Shown: positions 34,098 to 44,583 of the stretch, piece after piece
Position numbering within the stretch: position 1 is the first letter of the stretch
Layout of the letters: each line of letters begins with the position of its first letter
DNA from: Paulownia fortunei
Lineage: Eukaryota; Streptophyta; Magnoliopsida; Lamiales; Paulowniaceae
Direction of reading: 5' to 3'
Assembly (NCBI GenBank): GCA_019321725.1
Contig: CM033113.1
Location: 10,478,001-10,542,000 of the forward strand
DNA: 64,000 nt
Notes under the pieces: generated by a model
Databases searched by the model: none
What the model was told of the DNA's origin: nothing
Seen by the model: only the letters and a program-made list of their open reading frames with translations
Translations under genes and position numbers: made by a program

Positions 34098-34735
34098 TGT
34101 TAGAATAGTGCCCGGTGAGCCAATTGATCTGGTCGTTCTTATACTCTTGCGAATCATTCTTATTCATATTAATATTATTTAAATGTCAATATTTATCTTA
34201 AATTTATCATAAGAATTAGATGAACTCCTTAGATCACACACAACTATGGGGCGTGGTTGCGCATGTGATGGTGATCATGGAATATGCATACAGGCTCAAA
34301 AGGAGGATGCCTTGTTCTATGGGCATTAGTGTGAAGACACTAATGCATATATACAGGTGCTTGTTGGGGAACAAGTATACTGAACTACCCTACCTGTAAA
34401 TTTCCAATTCATATTAGACTAGGAGTCATAATGTATTGTTAGGTGCTTCCCATGACTTGTGAGTTCTTGGAATTAATGGGTTAATTTTAAGAGAATTAAT
34501 TAATTGAATTAATTAATCAAAATAATTAATTATTTAACTAAGTCACAAGAGTTGTGAGCCCATAACTAACTTAAACCGAATCTAATGGGTCACACACAAA
34601 ACTTGAACAAGTCCATTTCTAACTAGAAATTAATCCAAGTGTTGGATTAAATTAATTAATTTGACTTAAATTAATTCAAGTGTGGAATTAATTCAATTAA
34701 TTAACTTGATTAATTGCTTAGAAAAAATTTATGTG
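34098..34735. repeat. Possible inserted LTR fragment
   Basis: Begins TGTTAGAATAGTGCCCGG, a start typical of copia-type LTRs, and is rich in ttaattaa words (34490-34720), unlike the DNA on either side. The right border is unclear and a target duplication could not be set. Confidence 0.35.
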
Positions 34736-35752
34736 AATTCAATATTTTTTTGTGAATTCATATAATTCTAGAGCTTGTTTGATTGTCACTTGAGGTGAAA
34801 TCTTAAGCTACATAATATTTGGAAAGTGATTTAGGCCATTTTTGAACCGTTTGAGCCTTTCAAGCCATTCTATATATGATGTATAATCCCTACTGTCCCC
34901 ATTAAGCCTTTTGAGCCATTTTCTTTGTCATCCTACAAATCAACCTTAGCCAAAGAATTGAAACAAACTATTTATCTTATATATTACCACACACTTAGCT
35001 CATTGCTATTCTAGTAATATTATTTTGAGCCTTGAAAGTGGTTTAAAAAAAAAAGACAAAAGAGGAGGCAATTTATACAAAACTCCAGGAAAAAATAGAG
35101 TAAAAAAATATAAGAAAAGATTGCAACACCCATTGTTCATAAAAAAAATAAGTTTGGGGGTGTAGCACTTCAAAAAAAAGAATATGTGAAAAAATGGGGA
35201 ATTTAACGAACAAAGTTGTGTGACAAATCAAAAGAAAAAAGGTTCGTGAAGGTGTGAGACGAAAATGTGGTGGTACTCATCAACCAATTTCTAAAATAAT
35301 TGTGTGTTATGAGTAATTTGAGCCACTATATTATCTTTTATCCTACCATTACCTTAGCCACACGTCACAAGCTTTTAAAGTCCTAATGATTTTTTATGTT
35401 GTTTTAGTCTACATTAGTGGATAGTGACATGAAAAACAAGCCTAGAAAATTCTAAAACATATAAATAAGATATCAATAATTTTGTTGTGAGTTTGCATTA
35501 ATCAATCTGAGTAGCAAAAAGTTAAGTGTAAGAGGCTAGACACACACACTCAAAGGATTTAAAGATGGGTGAATTTGACACTTGAGTTAAAATCGTGCAT
35601 TTTGATGATATTTTGAGATTTTCTTGAGTTATAAACTCATAACAATTTTTAAGGCTCATTTGATTAGTAGGTTTGATTATCACTTGTTATTTTATTTGTT
35701 TGATTTCTCTCTTTTGCTCGAGAACTAGCAAAATATTAAGTTCAGTGGTATT
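34736..35752 (+). other. 3' untranslated interior and polypurine region of the Tat/Athila-type element
   Basis: Includes repeated ttgagcc words (34840-34920, 35028) and ends with ctcgagaactagcaaa and aagttcagtggtatt just before the 3' LTR, a degraded form of the aagtttgggggtatt tract of Tat elements. Confidence 0.6.
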
Positions 35753-37042
35753 TGATGAGTGAGTTTTATACTCATTAATTGAGTACCATTTGCTTAACTT
35801 TTTGATTAGTTTTTGAAATTTTTGTGAGTTTTATTATCGTTTTTAGTATTTATTTTGCATATTTGAAGATGAAGGAAGAATGTCACTTGGATGTACTAAA
35901 ATCTACACTCATCTTATATTTAAAAAAAAAAAAAAAAAGAAAATGGTCCGGGTATAGTAGCTATAGCACCTAAACACCGCAGCTACTGAAAAATGGTACA
36001 ATTCCAATAAGGGCAAGGCCTAGACGATACCAAGTGGACAAGTAAGGGCAAAATGGGCATTTTTCCCTTTAGGGCATCTCCCATCTGATTTTTAACATTC
36101 TAAAAGCCTCCAAATTAGTTTTTTTTTTTTTAGAAAAAGAGGGGGAGAGAAGAGAAACAAGCCAAGAAAGAAGAAAGAAAAAGAGAAAAAGAGAAAAGGA
36201 GAAGAAGAAGATGAGAGAATTCTTCAATGATTTGAGAAGAAGACATCAACAAGGGAAGAAACTCATCCTCTTCTAAGTTTTATTTTATTTTCCTCTTTCT
36301 TTCTTTAATTATGTTCATGAATATTCTTAAGTTATATTTAATGTTTACTATTATGAACTGATTTTTTTCAGGGTTGTGTTGTAATTTAATTAATATATTT
36401 TGAATATTTGTATCAATTTAATTCTTGATTAATTTTCAAGTTAAGTTTTCTACATGGTTCCTAATGCTTTCAATTGCTTGGCCACTAATTGAATGATTTG
36501 CTAATCATATTAACCCGAAAGGTGATATATGCGTCTAGTTTTATGTGTAGAAAATAATAAATTGCATGTGAGATAGGAATATACTTGCATGGTTTGTGTA
36601 GTCATGTTTGAGATCCATATAACCTAATGAATTGTTGATTATTGTCATGTTTGTGTAGGAATATAGTGGGTTAGCAATTTATGATATTTTCGTTACACCT
36701 CAAGAGAGGCTAGTGGATAATTTAAAAATTCTCAACTATCACTTGGAAAATAAATTGAGATTGATGAGATAAATTATTTAATTTAAATTAATTAATGTGA
36801 AATCATAACCCTAGGCTTTTAAATTATTGAATCTCATCTTTAAATATTTTTTATTATTAGTTTAGTTTAGTTTGGATTTAGTTTGTAATCATAAATATAT
36901 TCTTTAGTTTATTCAAATAAAATTAGAATTGACATAATTTCGATACTTAATAATTCAACAGTTCTCGTAGGAACGATACTTACTCATCATTTTATTACTT
37001 ATCTACGATAACGTACACTTGTATTCACTAAATTTCACAACA
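35753..37042 (+). repeat. 3' LTR of the Tat/Athila-type element
   Basis: Partner of 30080-31402. It is followed directly by the TTGAA target duplication. Confidence 0.9.
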
Positions 37043-38630
37043 TTGAACTTGATTTATATTTGACTTGATCAAAATTCATTTAACATCGATTTGATTAACA
37101 ATGAAATCAAACTCAAACACAATTTTTGAAACTGTATAAAAAGTATAATAAACTTGAAAATTGACGTATTCAACTTGACTCTATTCGTTATACCTCTATT
37201 ATCAAGTGGGGAGATTTGATAGATGACACATCTATTAAAAGCACGGGTGGATGAACTTAATTATATGAAAAAAATTAGATATTTATTTATTTGAAATAAT
37301 TTATTTAATTCGTGAAAATGCAATAGAACTAAAATTTGACTCCTTAATTTATTTTTTGAGAAAAGGAGAGACACCTGAAATACAAGCAGAGTCCAAATAA
37401 GGTAGAGCTAAATTGACTTTTATAAACTGATTAAATGTTACCAATCTAAGTTCTAAAGCAATGTACAACTAAATTGGCATTTATAAAATGATTGAGGTGT
37501 GACCAAACTAATTTTATTGAAAGAGGAAAGCGATGACAATAGAAGCACATTATTTTCAAGCTACTAAATAGGAGTTATACAAAGTTGCAAGCATATTTTA
37601 TCAACAAAAGGTTGAACCAAGATTTCAACCTATAAATGTTTTTTTCATTTCATTTAATTACACCTATGGAAATACATAAAAATAAATAAATTCTCTATGT
37701 AACTAAATGTTTTATGGATTATGATACTATCTTTAAAAATTTATTTGTGTATAAAAAAACCTTGAATTAGAAACAAAATATAAGAACGTTTGTACACTCA
37801 CCCTCTACTACAAAAGTAGTGAAAAAAAGAGAAGCATAAATGTACTTTAAGGACAAAATTAAATTATATTACTCATTTTTTTCTTCCTAAAAATGTTGAT
37901 TCTCCACTCAATAACTGTTTTTGTCAATAATTGAAGCTTTGTATTTTTAGAAAATCTACCCTGTCACATTGAATAAAAGATGCAATTCATGTTCTAATAT
38001 GTTGGAAAAAAAATTTGCAACTCTTGAAAAAGCTTAAGATTATTGAGAAGTATATTAAATTTTTTTCTCTTTAACAATAACAACTTCAAGTGGGTTTGCA
38101 GTCGTGCAACACATAGAAAATACAAAATAAAATAAATGAAAATAATATATTTTATTGTTATTTCCATAAAATTTTGATATATTTTATTGTTATTTCCATA
38201 TTTAATTGATTACTTTTGCGAATATAGGCACATTTTAAAGATAATAGGCATTTTATGTTTTTATTAATAATGCTTGATTCATATATTGTAGGTATAATAT
38301 TTCATGTAAGGTTTAGGTTTAGATCGACTGTTCATCTCACCCTAATCAAGTAAATGTCCATCTTGAAATCAAATTTTTGAGTAAAATGAGTCACCCTACA
38401 AATAATGAAAATTGAAGGTGATAATTTGTTGAGTCTCAAAGGAAGGAACTTAAGAAAAATCATTCAACCAACTTTCCACACAAAAAATCTAAAGGTATTT
38501 ATACTTTAGGAACATAATATGAGATCCAAAATCACTTGCAAATAATATCTTTTTTCTATGCATTAACAGATACTACTTATTTATAAGTTGTAATACTAAA
38601 ATCTATATATTACTTTTCAAATCTATATAA

Positions 38631-38703
38631 GTTGATTGGGCAAATGGTTAGGAGGTCCAGGACTGACTGGTGTAAGCCAGGAATCTAGGTATAAAAAAAA
38701 ATA
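38631..38703 (+). repeat. SINE-like 3' end, tentative
   Basis: A locally GC-richer stretch (gggcaaatggttaggaggtc, then ggtgtaagccagg) ends in an A run. A similar arrangement (aggcgtaagtc, then an A run) lies at about 40885-40924. No internal RNA polymerase III boxes could be assigned with confidence. Confidence 0.22.
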
Positions 38704-40009
38704 TGTTATTTTATTTTATTTTATCAATTTTTTAGTTCCAACATGTTGCATGACTACAACTCCGTTTGAGTTTTTTGTTAGAATAAAAAAAAAATCTTAT
38801 TTAATGTAGTTTTCAATTGTCTTAAAGTTCCTCCAAGTATTTTATAATTATTTCCAATATAGTAAAAAATAAATTGCATTTTTTATCCAGTATGATAGGT
38901 AGATTTGTAAAATAAACTTTAGTTAGTGCTAAAAGAAAAACATAAAATAAAAAAATCTGTAAAATTTAGGAAAACAAAAATGGCAAGGAGTAACATAAAT
39001 GTGATTTTTGAATTAAAATTGATATTTTGATAATTTGTAAAGCTTTGTAAGCCCTTCTTCTTAATTAGTTAAAAGTTATTGTGCCTTTAATAAATTGGAA
39101 ACTTCCTACTCGCTTGACTATATTTTTCCCTTATAAAATTTCAAGTGGAATAGACATCAATGCTATAATTTAGTATAAATGTTTAACTAATATCTTAAAT
39201 TTAGTAATTCACCATAAGATTATATTGTGCTTATTTATTAGTTATGAAAGTACCCTTCTTTATACACGATTTTAAAACCATGCCATGATTCACTTCTATA
39301 ATATGTCACATGCATTCACGTGACCTTATCTATGTCTAACAAACAGAAATGCATCTAGTTTTGATTATCTAATTATATGAACTACAGCGTAAGGTCTCCT
39401 TTTTAGTATTAGGCTAGCCATTTTTTCATGTAAAGTAGCCTAAACCAACATCACTGGCTTGAGATTCAATATTTAGAAATTCTTGTTGTCATTTTATCAA
39501 ATGCCTGACCATTTATAAAATTTCATGGCTTCGTATCATGTATCACATAATACATGCTAAAGATAACATACTAAATATGTGCATCAAAAACTCATTTTTT
39601 ATACAATTTAATCAATAGAAAATGTACATAGGACACACATCTACATGCAGTGTTTCGTTTTCTTTTCGATTTCTAATTTGTTAAGGCATAATAAAAGTTC
39701 TCTTTGGAAGATAATTTTTACAATTTACAATTACTTAGTTATTTGCCTAGATTGTGTTATCGAAAATTTATGATGATAGTAGTGAATCACTCAAATAAAC
39801 TATCATCATAGATGATTTTAGACATAGTAGTGACAATTGTAACATGTCATTCTTAGTATATTGATGCATATTGTTGCTTAGTATAATGAAGGAAAACAAT
39901 TTTCATATGAATGATATATATAACAAAAATCAATAGATTTTACAACTTTCACAACAAAATTATATTCCATATAAATAGAATTCAAAAGATTTGTTCTCTT
40001 TTGTTGTAG

Positions 40010-40105
40010 AAGTCCAAAGAAATAGCACTTAAAGTTGGTAAAGAGTTTGGTGCTCAAAAGGATGGGTCAGTTTCAGAAATACAAGCAAATTCTAGTGCTT
40101 CTTAA
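40010..40105 (+). pseudogene. Terminal-exon-like island, 31 codons and stop
   Basis: After a pyrimidine-rich acceptor (ttctcttttgttgtag) an open frame reads KSKEIALKVGKEFGAQKDGS, then VSEIQANSSAS and a stop. Charged, helix-like composition differs from the surrounding AT-rich DNA. No other exon was found nearby. It could be the last exon of a gene fragment or chance; the protein is not recognised. Confidence 0.3.
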
Positions 40106-42984
40106 GTGATGTTAGGAGGTTAATAATGAATACCTTCTTGAGTGTACAAAGATGTTTAGAATTAATAAGGGTTTGGATTATATAATTCATCATGAGCTAG
40201 TGTCGTAGATATCAAATATTATAAATAAAGAGCTATATTTACTGATAAATGCTAGCGTTTTACGAAATAAAAAGTAAAAGAAAAAATATATATATTTCCT
40301 TCTTCTAACAAATGAAAGGAAAAGGTATTTCTTTCCTTGTTTTTAGGCCACTCATACTCCTTGGAATGCAATTTAGTTCAATGAACATGTTGCATTGATC
40401 CACATAAAACTGAAAATTTGTCAATTTTTCTCTTGTGTAGTCACACTAGCATTGCATCATAACACTTTTATTTATTTATATACTGAAATTTTTCTAGTTA
40501 TGCAATTTTTAAAACATAATTTATCACCATGAGTGAAATGGAAAGTTTCATCTAGTTGCATTAAATACACATACATCAATCTTTCAATTTAATTAACCTT
40601 CATACACATTGATGATTTTTTTATTTTTTTTTATTTTTGATTGAATTGATGGAGACCTTTTCAATAGCCAGAACTATTAATTTGTTGGATAGGTAATATA
40701 TAGAAAAGTGACAATCTTGTGAATTTATTCATGCACGCCGTTAATTAGATGACAAGGATATATTGACATGTTTTAACATCTCAATTGCTTCTAAAGTAAT
40801 AAACGTATGTAAACTCTTACTTAAACAATGCTACAATTTCAATGTGTATGATCTAGTAGCATACCAATTAAAAGATCCAAAAAGTCAGGCGTAAGTCTAA
40901 AACCTGAGTTAGCAAAAAAAAAAAGATCCAATAAGTTTCATAGAACATAATTGAATTTTATAACTTTCTGGTTTTATTCAAAATAAGTTCAATTTATCTG
41001 TATTGTCACACGATTGTTAAAGCAATTATAATTCATTTTTATGGAAGTGATGAGTTCATAATTCTTTTTTTGAATTGAATTGATAACCTTGTATTACTAC
41101 TGTAGTAACATTTGCTCTATGTTGGAGCCTATTGACATCTGAGTATTTGGATTTTATTCGCTTTCATTGCACTTACTTTGAATTGTCATGTCCATTGAGC
41201 TTTGGACTGTTTTTGCCTTTAAAACCAATGTTATATAAAAAGTGATTGATAATATGATAAATTGATTGGTGTTAATTACACAAAAGAGTAAACCGGAAAC
41301 CTATACATGTAAGCAAATGGAATATAATGGAAAACAAGATTATCAGATTTGGAACATTAACATCTCATGCTTTACTTGAAAATCTAATGCTTTCAAGGTT
41401 TGCATGGTAAGCATCTAATCAATGTATCTGATCTCTACAACTGAATGTCAATTTCTTCGACCAGTTATCAATTACGGTTTCATTCTTCCATAAACATTTA
41501 CGTTTTTGATAGCTTTTTTCATGCTAAGAATGCTCGAGTGCTAAACAAACACTGAGGAGTTATCGAGGTTGATGTACAATGAAAAAGCAGCACCTTTTCA
41601 CCACCAAATGAATTGCTTGACTATGAGATCTCTTTGATGCCAACATTGTTGAGGTGTCAACAAAGCGAGTCATTCAATGTCTTGGATCATTTTCCCAGCA
41701 AAATGTATACAGTTTGGGGTTTGATAATTTTCAGGCAACTTCAACGTGTCAATATTCTTTTTACACGGATTTTAACTACATAAGTTATATTTGGAATAAA
41801 TCGTCACACTAAACTAATATAGGCTAAGCAACAAACTTTCCTTGCAATTTTTCAACTTGCTTCTCCTACGTAACACGACTTGAGTAAGGTTTCTGGCTAG
41901 GTACATAATGATTGCATTTCCAATTTGCTCATAATTAGGTGTTTTGGAGATCTTTATCTTCCATCATCTAGATTTCAAGTAAGCTAGAATTTGTCATTTG
42001 AGTCAGTCTTTCATATACTGTAGTTGCTTCTATCAGCACTAAGCAAGAAATACAACTAAGAGAGACATTTGGAATACATATGTTTTGCAGTTAGGGGGAT
42101 TGTAGCTTCTAATGGAATTAATCCACTAGGCTACTTCATGTGGATGATTGATCAACTATGTCAATGATGCATTCTTGTTCACAGAGATTTGACTCGTCTC
42201 TAATCGAGTATTAAGGAAGATTTGAGGAGAAAAATTCATCCCTGTAGGAGTGTAAAAAAATTATTCGCAGGAATATAAGTATTGAAACAAATACTAAAAT
42301 TATGGGACAAAGTATCAAAAATTCTTTATTGGATTTAATTAGAAAATATAACTTAGTTTTTCGCACTTTTCATTTACTAAGTTAGCTCTCATTTCGTCAC
42401 TGTTCGATTCAACAGCTTGAAAAAAGTGTGTTTCTTATGAAGAAATGGTGAATAGATTGACTGCGGAAAACTCAAACAAGTTTGTGATCAAAGTGTCTCT
42501 CGAACTCTTGTTCTCAAACCTATGAAGAATTTATAGATGCAGACAACTTGAAAGGATGAGGGACATACGCAACCTAATGTTCAAATGATGCCCCTCATAA
42601 TTCTGCAACATATTAAATAGACCCTAGAATTCGAAGAAAATATTGGAAGCAAAACTAATAGAAGGGTGAATCGAAAATGCACTACAATTCTCCAAGAGAA
42701 TAGAAACTTAAAATTGTTTGGGGCGAAAGTTTGCACCATGGAAATCACGGACACAACGGTCATAAGCTCATAGTCAAAGGAAGAAGGTACCAAATGGTGT
42801 GCTATGCCTCTGATGATTTATTCAAGCATACTCATTCAATTTTCTTGTGGAATCCCGTGATCAGTCGAAAAGTCACTCTGCCTCTACGTAAAGCAACTTT
42901 TGAAAGCACATGGCCTTTTATGTGTGTGCTTGGTTTTAGACTTGATGTGAAAAATATGATTACAAGGTTGTGAGGGTAGCTTAT

Positions 42985-43336
42985 TGTTGCAGATCGGGCG
43001 ATTTCGCCCACCACACAATGCCCGTGCGCATCCCGACCTTTCGAGGCCAACTTAATCCAACAGGACAGTAACTAGTACTGTCCTGCCTTGGGCTCATCAG
43101 GGGATCAAATCCAGACCCCTACTAGTTTGTGTAGGGATGGCCAAGTCCCTTATTTAATATCAAGTCCAAGACTAGTGTCAAGCTCTTCGAATTCAACCGA
43201 ATAGGCATGCTTGAACTCTGAAGGGTCTGTGTAAATCTCCCATACCTCCTGATCTCGAACCTTTCCCACCATGTATATTTCAATTATTTCAACCAGTACT
43301 GTCGATGATAGCTATGGTCACGATCAGGTCATGACA
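42985..43336 (-). repeat. 3' LTR of the TRIM
   Basis: Aligned to 43607-43957 through shared phrases such as aatccaacaggacagtaact and gggatggccaagtc. Visibly diverged, so the element is not young. Confidence 0.8.
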
Positions 43337-43606
43337 TCCTTCCCCACCGGATTTAGTGTATGTCCTCATACATGGCCCAACAACACCAACAGTGCACAAC
43401 AATATTGTCCCCTTGGCAACCAATGAGTCCCTTGACTCTTGCGTGCCCCTCGTACACCAACAACATTGAGAGGCTGCAGAAAGATGAAGAGAGGTTTCCC
43501 AATGATTGCCCAACGATGCTCTGCTTCCCTTCCTACTCCACCCTATCTTGGTGAGAGCACGTGGCGCGACCACAGAAGACAAGGCCAGAACGACTCTGAT
43601 ATCATT

Positions 43607-43957
43607 TGTCATGGACTGAGCAATTTTTCCCGCCACACGGTGCCCTTGCGGCCCCCGACCTCTAGGGCCAGTCTAATCCAACAGGACAGTAACTAGTTTT
43701 GCCCTACCTTGGGCTTGTCAAGGAATCGGCTCCAGACCTCGATCAGTTTGTATAGGGATGGCCAAGTCTTTTCTTCAACGTTCAGTCCAAGACTAGCGAC
43801 AAGCTCCCCAAACTCAATTGGGTCGGCGTGCCTGAACTCTAAAGATTTTGTGTAAATCTCTTACACCTCCTGATCTGGAATTTTTCCCACCATGTACATT
43901 TCAATTATTTCAACCGGTACTGCCAACAATAGATATGGTCATGACCGGATCATGACA
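43607..43957 (-). repeat. 5' LTR of the TRIM
   Basis: Partner of 42985-43336; the Met-type primer site lies at 43593-43604, two bases from its edge. Confidence 0.8.
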
Positions 43958-44583
43958 TTAAGTCTGGAGTGAGAGTTGCTCCATTTGGGTGATGAAGAAG
44001 TATGGGGATGTTGAATCTTGGAGCAAACAATTCCATATTGATCTCGAGGTAGGACTTGGAATGATAGTTAGGATAAGAAGAAACGTTGATGTTCTGTTGA
44101 CCGCCAGAAATGGAGGGCTGATTGCCTATAATCAGGATACAGAGGCAAGGATGGAGCTTGGGATTCTTGGGACAAAAGATTCATTTTATTCGTGCTCCCA
44201 TGTTGAGTCCCTTGCTTTGCTCATTGAGAGCGAAGGAGCACGAGAAATGCCACTGAGCAAAAATGATGGTGAATGTGGTTCTCCGAAGACAATGATGAAG
44301 ATCCATATGGTCGTGTTGAGAATGGTGAGCTTACGAGGCAGTGCAGTATGCTTCAGTATCTTAATGCTATGCTTGAGGGCTGCTGCATGTAGTTCTTATT
44401 TAAATTGTAAAAATATTGTATATGTTTATTAAAACATTTAATTTGACCTGGTTTACCTTTTCTTGTTCCCAATAATGTCAACTTTTCATATCATATTCTT
44501 CATTTAATGTCCCAATTAAGCTCGAAAAATTAAAGTGGCAGACGGGGTGAAAAATTTGTAACAGAGATGTGTCGAAATCTTTG

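Larger units (their letters stand above)
30080..37042 (+). mobile_element. Non-autonomous Tat/Athila-type LTR retrotransposon
   Basis: Two direct LTRs (30080-31402 and 35753-37042) start TGATGAGTGAG and end CAACA. They are flanked by a perfect 5-bp target duplication, TTGAA (30075-30079 and 37043-37047). A tRNA-Asp-type primer site follows the 5' LTR and a tract typical of Tat elements (ctcgagaactagcaaa, then aagttcagtggtatt) precedes the 3' LTR. The 4.35-kb interior has gag-like fragments only; no protease, RT, RNase H or integrase is seen. It must have depended on another element. Other mobile DNA has inserted in the interior. Confidence 0.9.
37043..42756. other. AT-rich intergenic DNA, no gene recognised
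   Basis: No long open frame, LTR pair or tandem array was found. Isolated items are listed separately: a SINE-like tail (38631-38703), an exon-like island (40010-40105) and A-rich ends near 40924. Confidence 0.55.
42985..43957 (-). mobile_element. TRIM element (terminal-repeat retrotransposon in miniature)
   Basis: Direct terminal repeats of about 350 bp (42985-43336 and 43607-43957), each bounded by TGT...ACA, flank only 270 bp of interior. On the minus strand the interior begins two bases from the LTR with TGATATCAGAGT, close to the initiator-Met primer site TGGTATCAGAGC, and ends with CCGGTGGGGAAGGA as polypurine tract. There is no coding capacity. It is clearly GC-richer than its surroundings. 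No clean target duplication remains, as the host sequence on the right is deleted. Confidence 0.82.
42757..44583 (+). pseudogene. Second F-box gene copy, truncated and interrupted
   Basis: It lacks the F-box. It begins within the FBA-like region (SDDLFKHTHSIFLWNPVISRKVTLPL, 42790-42900), matching 26948-27138 of the first copy, with small deletions that shift the frame. After gtagcttat a TRIM element (42985-43957) intervenes, and about 330 bp of the gene are missing. It resumes with the same shifted junction and CSIWVMKKYGDVESWSKQF, then GLIAYNQDTEARMELG, and a further shift near 44280. The 3' region matches to 44583. It cannot encode a working F-box protein. Confidence 0.85.

Noticed and set aside
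34098..34735. Complete copia insertion
   Set aside because: Only one TGTTAG start is found; no second LTR, primer site or target duplication could be set, so it is only listed as a possible fragment.
38631..38703. tRNA gene or full SINE
   Set aside because: No cloverleaf or clear A and B boxes could be drawn; kept only as a tentative SINE-like tail.
43289..43696. Frames within the TRIM interior and LTRs
   Set aside because: GC-richer composition makes long frames by chance; no domain, and the element class is non-coding.
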